From contig CM076996.1 of the NCBI GenBank assembly GCA_039090855.1, positions 49,256,469-49,320,468 of the forward strand: a stretch of DNA of 64,000 nucleotides, in the 5' to 3' direction. Position numbers and translations under genes: made by a program. Below the pieces are notes generated by a model. The model was not told where the DNA came from. It did not search any database and saw only the letters and a program-made list of their open reading frames with translations. The DNA is from Macrothele yani (lineage: Eukaryota; Arthropoda; Arachnida; Araneae; Macrothelidae). Shown piece by piece: positions 54,578 to 64,000 of the stretch (within the stretch, counting starts at the first letter, position 1; each line of letters starts with the position of its first letter).

Positions 54578-55763
54578 CACTGAAGAGCAATTGAATTAGA
54601 GATGCCTGTCTAGTAAAGTGTAGCACCATCTTTCGCCCTTATGACGGCGGCGATTCGTCTCGGCATGGACTCGACAAGACACCGGAAACGTTGGGAAGCC
54701 ATACGGATCAACGACCCATGAACAAGCTCCCACAGTTCACGAAGATTGGATGGAGCAGGTCAGGTCAGCTCGATGGAATTGAGGTCAGGTGACCTAACTG
54801 GCCAAGGAAGCGAGGTCACGTTGGTGGAGTGTTCATCTAACCATTCGGATACAATTCGGAAGCGATGGCACGGTGCATTGTCTTGTTGCAGGATGAGGTT
54901 CCCAGTGGGATGTTGAAGACTCACAACAGGACCAAATGGTCATCCAGGATAGCCCGGTAACGTTGAGCTGTGAGGGCCGATGTCACACGTACCAAGGGTC
55001 CCATTTCAGTCCACGTAAACAGTCCCCAGACAGGAATGCCACCCCCACTAGCTTGAAGAGTACCCTGCTGGCAAGAAGGATCCATCGCTTCATGTGGTTT
55101 GCGCCATACTCGTATCCTGCCATCCGCATGTACCAACGTGAATCTCGACTCATCAGTCCAGGCAACATTTCCCCACATGTCTATGGTTCAGTGGTGATGT
55201 TCCCACGCCCATGCTAATCTTTGCACCATGTGGTGTGCGGTCAGCTGCAGTATCCTTGTGGGACGATGGCTTCTGTACCCCATAGCGAGGAGATAGTTCT
55301 GGATGGTGTGGCTGCTTACACGTTTTCGTGCACCAGCGTTAAATTGCCGAGTGATTTCTTGCACTGTGGCCCGTCTATCCGCTGTTACAATGCGAGCTAG
55401 CCTACGATGACCCCGCTCATCCACACGCTGTTTTCCACAGCAGTAGGCCCTTGTAGGGATGTTTTTACCGGATTCGATGTACTCACGGTGCCCCCGTGAC
55501 ACAGTGACTCGTGAAAATCCCAGTGCCTGCCCAACTTCCGAAATGGAGTTACCCATTCGTCGGGCCCCGACTATTTGCCCACGATCAAATGCGCTTCGAT
55601 CCTTCGTCTTACCCATACTGCGTCCGACACTTACTGATTTCCGTCGCATCACTCCTTATATTGTCGAATCGCTGCATACGTCATGTCGTTTCTGTTTACA
55701 TGGCCGCTCACTGCGCCACATTTGCATAACGCCAGCTGTCTCTAATTCAATTGCTCTTCAGTG
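54578..55763 (-). mobile_element. Tc1-like element, copy 2 of the CACTGAAGAGC family
   Basis: Inverted repeats identical to those of the copy at 1070-2269, with TA at 54576-54577 and 55764-55765. A small deletion near 54755-54780 removes part of the C-terminal coding region compared with the other copy. Confidence 0.93.
54740..55616 (-). pseudogene. Tc1-like transposase, broken
   Basis: The start is MGKTKDRSAFDRGQIVGARR (55616). The N-terminal frame runs to about 55188 and shows intact helix-turn-helix units. The catalytic half has WTDESRFTLVHADGRIRVWR (55178 on) and SGGGIPVWGLFTWTEMGPLV. Frameshifts near 55180 and 54920 break it. Confidence 0.87.
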
Positions 55764-56010
55764 TAGTTTGTCATGAGCAATACGATTGTTGATTAAATAA
55801 GCGAGTTGTTACTTGTAATGTAAAGTGGGCCTAAGTCAAACTTCTGAACAGCCTAAAGCAATTGCTTATCCCAGGCCAACCAACGCTTCTTGCTTCAAAG
55901 AGCGAACGATTCGTAACAAAGAATGTGTTTTCCATTTGGCAAAATGTTGAGGGTGTAGTGCACTTCGAAGGGTTCTCGATGGACGTTACAGATCGAAGTG
56001 TTGGGTTTTA

Positions 56011-56117
56011 CCATAAAAAGCTTGCACTTTGACAAGGCACCGCGTTTAAGCTGTACACTTCCACACCTAGAACCGAGGAAAAGTATGGTCTACTGATTCC
56101 ATTCATGCCTATTACTG
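56011..56117. repeat. spacer duplication, right copy
   Basis: Counterpart of 54144-54252 (CATAAAAAGCTTGCACTTTG ... CATTCATGCCTATTAC). Flanking bases outside the shared part differ, and no terminal TG/CA or primer-binding site suggests LTRs. Confidence 0.85.
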
Positions 56118-56269
56118 GTCTCTGCTCAGCACAGCTGTAGCGCGTGTAAACCGTGATGCTTCGACATAACCATGACTGGGTAGTAAAAGGCAGGTACTCA
56201 TCCGTCACGACAGCGCTAAGCCACACACCGCAGTTCAGACCAAGTGAAATTCTAGAGAGCTTCTAATAG

Positions 56270-56680
56270 AGCTGCTTCGTCACCCAGAGAACAGCATTCG
56301 CTCCGTGGGTGATTTTCTTCGAAGTAAGGGTTTTGGAAGTTTGTAGGAAGTTGAGAACGGATGCTGGTAGGTTTTCGCCTCCAAGGATTGGTATTGAAGA
56401 GGATGTTATTGAAAAGGTGTTGACCAACTTGCCAACAGTTGGCTGCGAACCGCTGAAAATAAAGGCTTTTGACCAACGGAAAAGTTATAGGGCTGGCAAC
56501 AGAGCTGCTTCATCATCTAGAGTCACACTGCTATATATTTCGCTCCATAGCTCATTTTCTTCAAAGCAGAAGGTTTGGAACAATACAGGAAGTCGAAAAG
56601 ATGTGTGTTTTGCTTTTCTTCCAAGGACTGGTATCGAAGATAAGCCGACAGATGGCTATGAGCTGCTGAAAATTTTGATT
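56270..56680. repeat. diverged direct repeat of about 230 bp
   Basis: Two copies, from about 56270 and about 56501, share AGAGCTGCTTC, CGCTCC, ATTTTCTTC, TTTGGAA, TTTTCGCC/TGCTTTTCTTCCAAGGA, GGTATYGAAGA and GCTGAAAAT in the same order. Confidence 0.7.
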
Positions 56681-56836
56681 TGTATTTCACTGTGTGAAGA
56701 TTGTTATGTCATTTGTATTCTTATAATCGCTTTTCAAATGTACAGGAAAATATACAAAACTGTGGACCAGCCTGGAATTGAATCTAGATTTCAATACTCA
56801 AATCTGAAATCCAGAGCAGTGATGGCATCCTATTAA
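56309..56836 (+). CDS. unrecognised 175-codon open frame across the repeat
   Basis: The frame is open through both repeat copies and contains a hydrophobic segment ILICISLCEDCYVICILIIA that could span a membrane. I recognise no family. Because it spans a tandem duplication in transposon-rich DNA, chance is a fair explanation. Confidence 0.25.
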   Translation: MIFFEVRVLEVCRKLRTDAGRFSPPRIGIEEDVIEKVLTNLPTVGCEPLKIKAFDQRKSYRAGNRAASSSRVTLLYISLHSSFSSKQKVWNNTGSRKDVCFAFLPRTGIEDKPTDGYELLKILICISLCEDCYVICILIIAFQMYRKIYKTVDQPGIESRFQYSNLKSRAVMASY

Positions 56837-57378
56837 TACACAAAGAAAACATGTTTTTTCTGTTGCCATTTAGAAGAAACATTTCATAATAAGTAAAAAT
56901 CTAGAAACATGGCTGTGTTTAAGAGCAACAGGAAATTGAAGAACGGTGAAATTAATTCAAATGAATTCAAATGTGAGTTAATTATTGAACATCAGCGGGT
57001 AGTTATAATGAAATGTGCTATATCTGAAAACCTATGGCATCTAATAGCAATTTTTGTGAGTACATGTGATAATTCCTTTGTTAGAAAGGAAAAACATCAG
57101 GCTCTCCAAATGAAAACCGACTGTCACCAGTATTACAATATGTTTCCTGTTTACTTGATGTTGTAGATAGTGGTCGTTAAAGAACCGCGTAAGTCAACCG
57201 GAAATGCAAGAGACTCACTTCTACAATTTATTGGCGCATAACTTTGTTGAAGCGGCGGTTAAGTCGTATTCATGTCGGAGCAAAGGCATTAAAAATGTAT
57301 TCTTTCAAGTATCAGTAATGCCAAAGAATCAGACAAATCCACTTAATAGGCGTAATGCAGATACAAAGGTAACTAAAC
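56837..57378. other. spacer with a short unrecognised frame
   Basis: An 85-codon frame (56909-57166) with MAVFKSNRKLKNGEINSN and a 73-codon frame (57204-57425) show no known motif. Confidence 0.3.
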
Positions 57379-57580
57379 GCAAGCTTTCACCAAACACGGT
57401 TGTATTCCTTAGGCAAATGCTATAAAATATAAACAAAGAATTCTATTTAAATGCACAGAGTAATGTGTAAAACAATGACACAGGTGGTATGTAATAGGCA
57501 CGCGCTGTTAAAGTCATAGAGCAGATGCGCGTGGGTGAGAATTAAGTACGGCACGCCAGGCATGGGGAAGCTCAATTGAT
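57379..57580 (+). repeat. inverted terminal repeat (3' side) of Penelope-like element 2
   Basis: On the minus strand this arm begins inside the C-terminal codons (ETSIELPHAWRAVLNSHPR) of the endonuclease frame. Its partner is 58551-58752. Confidence 0.88.
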
Positions 57581-57599
57581 GTTTCAGAGTTGCATACGT

Positions 57600-58548
57600 C
57601 ATGCCTTGACAATATTTCTATGGCTTCTCGAAGAAGGGTCGCTCGGGCCGTCGTGTACGGAGCTACTTTCTTCATATTCGATCATAAAGGAACAGCTGAT
57701 CGGGTGGCAACTTCACGGGCCAGAGCGGTGGTGAGTAGGCCACTCTTGGCATCCCCCTTATGTTCTTGGAGCCTTATACTCAGTGATCTTTTTGGCATAC
57801 CAACATAGTTCTTGGTTGTTCCGTCTGGGTAGAGCAAAGGGATGGTATATACCTCCGCCTCATTCAGGTTAACGCCGCTTCGTTTGTAGCCCGTGAGACA
57901 TGCTGCGATGGTTCTAGGAGCTCGGTTTCCTATACCCGGACCCAATCTCTTTAGGCTGTTCTTCAAACAATAGGTAAAGCCTGGAATATATTAGCAACTT
58001 GCAGTGTAGAGTAACTTCTGCGTTGGCATGATCCGAGTTTTGAGAGGTCGTAGTACCACTTTTGAGGGACGAGGATTCTGGACTGCGTGCTTGCTATAAT
58101 GCGGTCAACCATATGGGTCGGGTATCCCGCAGAGTTTGCCAAATCCCTCAGTTCTTTTAGTTCGGCCAGGGTAGAGGCATCGTCCGAGGAATGCGTAAAG
58201 GCTCTTTTTGCTCTGTGCCTGAAGAGGACCATTTTTCTCTGCTGCGGATATGTCGAGGTAGGAATTATCACATTGGGAACGTGGGACTTCTTATACCACA
58301 CTTCGGTGTGAAGATCGCCTGCAGGGGATTTCTTGATTAATACGTCGAGGAAATGTAAGTAACCCTCCCTTTCCAGTTCCATAGTGAAATGCATATTAGG
58401 GTGTTGTTGATTAATGGAATCTAAAAATTCGTTGAGCTGTTCCCTCGGTTGGTTCCACACGAAAAAATATCATCCGCGTAACGTAACCATATACGTGGAA
58501 CTGGTTCTGTCGATGTCATGATCCGAGCTTCGAAAGGTCGTAGTATCG
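57600..58548 (-). pseudogene. Penelope-type reverse transcriptase and GIY-YIG, 5' truncated
   Basis: The minus strand enters directly at EAILRPFEARIM and IWLRYADDIFF (the YxDD site). It continues QREQL-type linker, FLDVLIKKSPAGDLHTEVWY, YPQQRKMVLFRHRAKRAFTH and GYPTHMVDRII. After a frame change come RTIAACLTGYKRSG and the GIY-YIG domain EVYTIPLLYPDG, KNYVGMPKRSLSIRLQEH, LLTTALAREVATRS. Everything before motif C of the reverse transcriptase is replaced by the inverted terminal repeat. Confidence 0.86.
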
Positions 58549-58550
58549 CT

Positions 58551-58752
58551 TCAATTGAGCTTCCCCATGCCTGGCGTGCCCTACTTAATTCTCACCCACG
58601 CGCATCTGCTCTATGACTTTAACAGCGCGTGCATATCACATACCACCTGTGTCATTGTTTTACACATTACTTTGTGCATTTAAATGGAATTCTTTGTTTG
58701 TATTTTATAGCATTCGCTTGCGGAAGCCAACCGTGTTTGGTGAAAGCTTGCA
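58551..58752 (-). repeat. inverted terminal repeat (5' side) of Penelope-like element 2
   Basis: It abuts the truncated reverse transcriptase with no linker longer than a few bases. It is the complement of 57379-57580 and ends near GGTGAAAGCTTGCAATGG. Confidence 0.88.
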
Positions 58753-59107
58753 ATGGCGTACCACAAAAACACGGGGCCTCCCCGCAAAAAATATCTTCGT
58801 ATCTTCGAAACCCTTTTGTGAAAATCTATTAGATTTCAATCACTGAAAATTTTAACTTCCATATTACTAATTAGGATTTACGGGAGTTTTAATCAATCGA
58901 AATCTTTGGAACCTACAAGCATTTTTCGTAAAATCCAAAATATTACCCTTTATTCGGTGAAACACAGATGTGCACGTTGTAATTGTTATGATTGCCGTAA
59001 TTTTACACCAACTTTTATTCTTTTAGAGAACTAAGGCCAGTCGCTTTGAAATACCTCATGATTACAAACACGAAACATGTAACTGCGGTGTGACAGTGTC
59101 GAATGAC

Positions 59108-59190
59108 CACTTCCGGTCTATACGAAGATGCAGAAGAAAAGTAACTAAATAAATAACACACAGGTTCCGGTTTATACGAAGATACAGAAC
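59108..59190. repeat. short direct repeat
   Basis: TTCCGGTCTATACGAAGATG at about 59110 recurs as TTCCGGTTTATACGAAGATA at about 59164, just before the Tc1 element. Confidence 0.8.
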
Positions 59191-59193
59191 ATA

Positions 59194-60412
59194 TACAGTC
59201 GAGTCACATTATTGTGACCACCTCCTACTTTTGATATCAACAGCGTGTAGCCAATAAAAGAAAGCACGTGTCATGAGCTGGCTTGGAGGGTATATAAAGT
59301 GTGCTGTAGGCATTCTGAAAACATATCACTGGTTGCTGGCATGGATAAAAGGAGCGATTTATCAGATTTACAAAATGGAATGATTATCGGCTTTCGGGCT
59401 AAGGGTGGCAGTATTTCTGAAACAGCCCAGTTTGTGAACTCTTCGCGTGTTGCTGTGGTTAAAGTGTATCCTGATTGGAGAAATGTCACCTTCGCGAATA
59501 AACCACTTGAAAACTGCGGAGCACCACGTGCCATTCATGTGAAAGGTGAACGTCGGCCTCGAAGGTGCGTGACGGCCGATCGACACGCTACAATGGAGCA
59601 ACTCACTGGCCGAATGAAACACGTGGCTACCGGAAGTGTGTCTAAAACGACAATTCAGCGAACCCTCCTGCGTATGGGGCTCCGATGCAGACGGATGGTC
59701 ACTGCACCTATGCTACCGAAGGTGCATCAGCAGAAAAGGCTTACATTTGCACGGTAGTATCGAAATTGGACCTCCGCTGATTGGCAAAGGATTTCCTTCT
59801 TCGATAAGTCACGTTTTCTGCTTCATCGAACGGAAGGACGTTGGCGTATAAGGCCAGAAACACCGCAAAAAACACTCTTCAACCATTGCTGGAAGAACAG
59901 AAGATGGCGGGGGCAGCATTATGGTCTGGGTAATGTTTTCATGGCATTCCCTGGGTCCACTCATTATTGTGGAAGGCACAATATGGACTTAATTCGTTAT
60001 GAATCCATCCTTGCAGACCACGTACACCGATACGTGCTGATTGTCTTCCCTAGGGCGGATGGGATCTTACAGAGCGACAGTTCGACGTGTCACACAGCTG
60101 GAAATGTCCGAGAGTGGTTGAAAGAGCACGATGAAGACTTCAAAGTGCTTCCATGGCCCTTTAATTCCCCAGACTTAAACCCAATTGAGCATCTGTGGGA
60201 CCACCTCGATCGTGATGTTCGCTCTATGGATCCTCAACGACACACCCAACAGCGGCTGTCAGATGCACTACAGTCAGCATGGCTCCACATACCTGTGAAC
60301 AATTTCCAGCACCTTATTGAGTCACTTCCAGCCCGTTTAGCTGCTGTCTGCGCTGCACACGGCTGTTACTCTGGGTAGTAGCGGGTGGTCACAATAATAT
60401 GACTCGACCGTG
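59194..60412 (+). mobile_element. Tc1-like element, second DD36E copy
   Basis: The ends TACAGTCGAGTCACATTATT and ...AATATGACTCGACCGTG match the copy at 22110-23560. The right TA duplication has decayed. Confidence 0.9.
59341..60378 (+). pseudogene. DD36E Tc1-like transposase, one stop and frameshifts
   Basis: It starts MDKRSDLSDLQNGMIIGF (59341) and is open to a TAG at 59755-59757. It reads on with FFDKSRFLLHRTEGRW (first D), a shift near 59880, then ILADHVHRYVLIVFPRADGI, LQSDSSTCHTAGNV (second D) and FNSPDLNPIEHLWDHLDRDV (third E). The spacing is 36. The catalytic triad is intact here, unlike the 22.1-kb copy. It ends AAHGCYSG. Confidence 0.9.
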
Positions 60413-60449
60413 AATATAGCAGAACATGCATATATCATCATCATTATCA

Positions 60450-61700
60450 TCAACAATTATCAACCCACTGCTGGATTAAGGTCTTCCCAAATTTCTTCCA
60501 CAACGGTCTATCTTGTGCCAGTCTCCTCCACGTCCCTCCCGCATGCTTTCGAATTGCATCCACCCATCTGCCATGTAGTCTTCTTCTGGGTCTTTTCCTG
60601 TCCCTTGGAATCCAGTCTAGGATTTCGGTTGTCCATCGGTGGTCCGTTCTTCTGGCAACATGTCCAGCCCATTGCCATTTCAGTGATTTCACTCTGATCA
60701 TGATGTCGTCCACTCCTGTCATTTTCCTTATCCACAAGTTCCTCTTCTTATCTTTGTTGGTTACACCAAGCATGTATTTCTCCATGCTTCTTTCAGTTGT
60801 CGGCAGTCTATGTATGCCTGTTTTAGTTAAGGTCCACGTCTCTGCTCTGTACGTAAGAACTGGAAGTATGCATTGATTAAACACTTTTATTTTAAAACAT
60901 AATGGTATATTGCTCTTATAAATGGTACTGTTTCTTCCAAAAGCTCTTAAACCAAATTTTATAAGTCGATTAATTTCTTCATCAATGCGACCTTTGCTTT
61001 GTACCTGCTGTCCAAGGTTAAAGTAGGTATCGGTTATCTCCAGCTTTTCCCCATCAATCGATAAATCTTCATTTCTTGTAAATGCACTATACATCAGTTT
61101 TGCCTTCTGAAAGTTCATTTGTAATCCCACTTCTTTACTCTTGTCAGCAAGTTCCTGGATCATACTCTGTGGCTATGTAGGGGTAGTTGCAAAACTGATG
61201 ACGTCATTAGCAAAACGAGGGTGAGTTAAATAATCTCCATTAATCTTTATTCCTTTATTTTCCCAGTTCAATAACTGAAAGACGTTTTGCAATGTGGCAT
61301 TAAAGAGTTTGGGAGATATGGTGTCACCTTGTCTCACTTCTTTTCCAATTTTTATTGGTACTGTATCCTCAAATAGCCGAACTTTTAAACTTGCATTTTC
61401 ATAAATGTTACTAATAATACTAATGCATTCATCTTCAATACCGCAGGATTTTAAAACCATTGTAACTGCTGCTGGTTTCACGGAATTAATGTCATAATGG
61501 ATAAAAGCCATACATAGTGGGAGTTCATATTCCCTCGTTCTTTCAATTAGTTCACTCAGCACATTAATATTATCTATAGTGCTGTGCCCATTCCTGAATC
61601 CAGCTTGTTCTCTCGGTTGAGCCATGTCCAGTGTTACCTTCAAGCGATGTGAAACTCTACTGATAGGACGCTGAGGCAACTGTCGTTTCTGAGATCCTCA
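60450..61700 (-). pseudogene. RTE-like reverse transcriptase, active site mutated
   Basis: Visible blocks are EQAGFRNGHSTIDNINVL, MAFIHYDINSV, EVRQGDTISPKLFNATL and RFANDVISFA. After a stop near 61168 come KVFNQCILPVLTYRAETWTL, NLWIRKMTGVDDIMIRVKSL, WQWAGHVARRTDHRW and IRKHAGGTWRRLAQDR. The FADD box reads FAND, so the catalytic aspartate is asparagine. The C-terminal WAGHVAR region is the one often annotated as endonuclease-reverse transcriptase in arthropods. Confidence 0.87.
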
Positions 61701-62073
61701 GTGTCACCTTTTTAATGTAACAGGTTCATTGTAGCATTGTTCCTATCCTCAGGAATCTTCCCTTCATTGAGATAATCAGTGAAAACTTGTGCGAATCTGG
61801 TTTCAATTTCTCCTCTTGCTTCTTGTTTAATGGACAAGGTTATTCGATCTTCTCCTGGAGCTTTTCCCCGTTTCATGTTTAAATTGCATGTGTAACTTCT
61901 GCCGGGAAGACTGGAGGGATTTTGGTACTGGTGTCACCTTTCGTAATGTCTAGAGTAGACGAATTATCTCCTTCATATACAATAGTTTTGAGTAAAAATC
62001 TTTCATTATTGTAAACATTTCGTCTATATTTCTTGTTAGATAGAGTGCCATCTTTTCTCAGGGCCATAATCTG
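61701..62073 (-). pseudogene. LINE linker between endonuclease and reverse transcriptase
   Basis: The minus-strand frame MALRKDGTLSNKKYRRNVYN through IPPVFPAEVTHAI (62067-61879) is typical of the region between the two domains. It is followed by a disrupted stretch. Confidence 0.65.
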
Positions 62074-62634
62074 TTATGAAGTGCCTGCACCGCAGGACGC
62101 ACATGAGATAAGGGCAGATAGCAGTGAGAGCACATGTCCGTGTAGCTCAGTTGGGAGAGCGACTTACTCCGGAGTGAGGGGAGCCGGTTTCGATGCCCGG
62201 CGCGGACAAACTTGTAGGTTATATTGGCGCCCGAACTTCCAGGATGACCCGGCTGCTGAGTTTCTCGCAATGATGATGTGACGTTCTTTCCCCACGGCGA
62301 GATAGGAAAAATGAGAATCCCTTCTTCAGTGCTTCTAAAAAATAAATCAGTGGGATGTTACGTTCCACACATTAAATTTTCTGGTATTTCTCAAATGCAC
62401 ATTCTTCATGGGATGACTGCCTACAGCGACACATGGTCCCGGCTGAGCAGTGGGCCATGCCCCCGGCCCTCTTTACGGGAGGGGGAGATGTGACGTGCTT
62501 GCACTGCAGGACGCATATGAGATAAAGGCAGATAGCAGTGAGAGCACATGCCCGCGTAGCTCAGTTGGGAGAGCCACTTACTCCGGAGTATGGGGACCCG
62601 GATATGATGACCGGTGCTGACAAACTGTGTTCGT
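62074..62634 (+). repeat. tRNA-derived SINE-like tandem pair inserted in the LINE
   Basis: Two direct copies (about 62076-62212 and 62493-62628) share CACTGCAGGACGCAYATGAG, GGCAGATAGCAGTGAGAGCA and a tRNA-like segment. In the first, 62136-62207 has a 7-bp acceptor stem (GTCCGTG/CGCGGAC), a D arm (GCTC...GAGC) and a B box GGTTTCGATGCC. The anticodon loop is irregular and the T stem has a mismatch, so I treat it as tRNA-derived rather than as a functional tRNA gene. The insert splits the LINE coding region. Confidence 0.75.
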
Positions 62635-63790
62635 TATACTGTTTTCTTTCCTTACTTAGATGCATCTTCGCTCTCTCCAGGCTTTGGCTGCTTTCAATTG
62701 CTTTTCTCACTTGTTCAAATTTGAATTTCCTTACGTTTTCAGTAATACCTTTTCGTACTGTCTTGCATAGCTCTACATGCTTCACTTCGGAAGTGACATT
62801 TTCTTTATTTTTCCTCATCTCCCTTATCTTTTGCATCAACACTTTTGTTTTTCTTGATATTTTCTTTATATGCAACTTGTTCTTAGTACCACCAGTTTTT
62901 GTTGCTCTTTCCATATGAGCATTGGTTACTTTTATGTTAACTTCCGAAATGTCCACTTCTTCCGATGTTAGGCCTTCTAAACCAGATAATCTGTTCTTCA
63001 TTTCCAATTTAAAGGTATTATGATGCTTTTTAAGGTTGGTCATGTCAATACATTTTGTTTGTTTTATGAGCTTGCCATGTTCGAGTTTAGTGTTGAGGTG
63101 CATCTTACATCTCACCATTATATCATCACTCCCTGTGTTGAACCTGTTCAGCACACTGCAGTCTTCAATGACAAATTTCTTGTTACAGGTAATAAAATCA
63201 ATTTCACTTGTCATTCCATTGGGATGCTCCCATGTCCATTTCCTATGTGGCTTTTCCTTGAAGAAAGAGTTCATAATGAAAAACCTTCCTGCCTCTGCAA
63301 ACTCTACGAGAGTGTATCCACGCTAGTTTCTGTTCCCATGTCCGAATTTACCTACCGAAGTTTCATTCTGTTGCCGTTGCCTTATTTATGCATTGAAATC
63401 TCCCATAATGATCTTCAACTGCGGCTTGCCTTTATTATTTAGATGTCAAATTTCTTCGTAAAATTCTTCAACTTATTCCTCAGGTTGACTTGTGGTAAGG
63501 GCGTAAGCTTGAATAATCTGAACTTGGTATCTTTTTGAGATTTGGATGACGAGTCGCGCAGCTCTATCAGAGGAACTTTCAACTTCTAGAATATTGTCCA
63601 TCAGTTTCTTGTTTATTATAAATCCAACACCACTAGTTCTTCCAGTATCTGTCTCACGATAGTAGAAGAGTTGTCTTCTTTTTAGCTCAAGGAGATCTTC
63701 TCCTTTTCGTCTTACCTCACTTAGCCCGATGATTTCCCACTTGATCCTTTGGAGTTCCTCCACCAATTGAAATGCTTTTAATCAGACAAT
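62635..63790 (-). pseudogene. RTE-like LINE endonuclease, catalytic His lost
   Basis: The minus strand reads IKWEIIGLSEVRRKGEDLLE and FYYRETDTGRTSGVGFIINK (63766-63473). After frameshifts it continues FFKEKPHRKWTWEHPNGMTS, EIDFITCNKK and RFNTGSDDIMVRCKM (63274-63090). Family members have GSDHR; here the histidine codon CAT is GAT, so the catalytic histidine is aspartate. The region up to 62635 is a lysine-rich linker. Confidence 0.82.
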
Positions 63791-64000
63791 AAAAGTCGCC
63801 CGTTAAACGCAGCCGAGGTCAGCATCGGATGGTAACCTAGTCTGGTCTTCCGGTGATTCTTAGCACCCTCTGACTTCATGTCGCACTGGCCGCTGCCTTG
63901 GCCAGCTACAGTATGGGATTAGTATTTCCTCTAATCCCGATAGTATAGTTATATCGCTATTTTATCGGTCGTCAGAGCCCCTATAGTGGGTACAGGATGC
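63791..64000 (-). other. LINE 5' region at the window edge
   Basis: On the minus strand, codons resembling AAFNGRLLLSD just before IKWEIIGLSEV suggest the start of the endonuclease. The bases towards 64000 are probably 5' UTR. No start codon can be fixed. Confidence 0.45.

Larger units (their letters stand above)
57379..58752 (-). mobile_element. Penelope-like element 2 with inverted terminal repeats
   Basis: About 202 bp at 57379-57580 is repeated in inverted orientation at 58551-58752. Both contain GAATTCTATTTAAATGCACA-type and ATAGAGCAGATGCGCGTGGG stretches. Between them lie a 5'-truncated reverse transcriptase and a GIY-YIG domain on the minus strand. The arrangement is the same as in element 1 at 9-11.3 kb, but the sequences are clearly different, so it is another family or subfamily. 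Confidence 0.88.
60430..64000 (-). mobile_element. RTE-like LINE, decayed, running off the right edge
   Basis: The minus strand carries an AP-type endonuclease (63790-62635) and a reverse transcriptase (61700-60450). A TCATCATCATTATCATCATC-like simple tail (60430-60455) lies at the 3' end. Such short-unit tails are usual for RTE/CR1-type LINEs. A tRNA-derived repeat (62074-62634) is inserted between the domains. The 5' end was not found before base 64000. Confidence 0.82.

Noticed and set aside
54144..56117. LTR retrotransposon with 107-bp LTRs
   Set aside because: The direct repeats lack TG/CA ends, a primer-binding site and coding sequence between them other than a Tc1 element.
60410..60697. 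Plus-strand open frame of 95 codons
   Set aside because: It is the antisense of the LINE reverse transcriptase C-terminal region and of the simple 3' tail.

Overview
The window is animal nuclear DNA that reads almost entirely as a transposon graveyard. No intact host gene can be recognised. The mix of Tc1-like, DD41D mariner-like, Penelope-like and L1/Tx1-like elements, tRNA-derived SINEs, CT microsatellites and AT-rich spacers points to an arthropod. Several Tc1 families (for example at 4.5, 27.3 and 39.2 kb) resemble families I know from spiders, so an arachnid or other chelicerate is my best guess. This is inference from memory of protein families, not from a search.

Layout. 0-4.3 kb: a CT microsatellite, a fragment of a repeated arthropod gene family, then a hAT-like element (962-4307, perfect 8-bp target duplication) that holds two Tc1 elements. 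4.5-9 kb: a Tc1 copy whose 3' end is fused to a second Tc1 relic, and two DD41D mariner-like relics in opposite orientation. 9-11.3 kb: a Penelope-like element (reverse transcriptase plus GIY-YIG) with about 270-bp inverted termini, inserted into the second mariner relic with a 12-bp duplication. 11.4-12.6 kb: a Tc1 copy. 12.7-16.3 kb: a large foldback element whose left arm is split by a TIR-bounded array of about 150-bp monomers, each carrying a motif that looks like the CTCF core. 16.9-18.7 kb: mariner-like and Tc1 relics. 19.3-20.6 kb: old SINEs. 22-25.2 kb: two Tc1 elements, one with a SINE inside. 27.3-30.9 kb: a Tc1 element carrying a possible solo LTR, inserted next to or into a decayed DDE-like gene of unknown class. 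31-40.7 kb: SINEs, Tc1 and mariner relics, including one nearly intact Tc1. 40.9-49 kb: a nearly complete LINE of the L1/Tx1 group inserted into a SINE and itself hit by two younger copies of that SINE. 49.5-57 kb: a SINE, three Tc1 copies and duplicated spacers. 57.4-58.8 kb: a second Penelope-like element with inverted termini. 59.2-60.4 kb: a Tc1 copy with DD36E spacing. 60.4-64 kb: an RTE-like LINE on the minus strand with a tRNA-derived repeat inserted in it.

How the parts relate. The units are nested mobile elements, not a pathway. At several places the target duplications give the order of events: hAT before two Tc1s, mariner before Penelope, SINE before LINE before two more SINEs, Tc1 before SINE. 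The points most worth following are the CTCF-like array, the inverted termini shared by both Penelope-like elements, the LINE inserted in the SINE tail with a matching sequence in its own 3' UTR, and the DDE-like gene at 29.6-30.9 kb.
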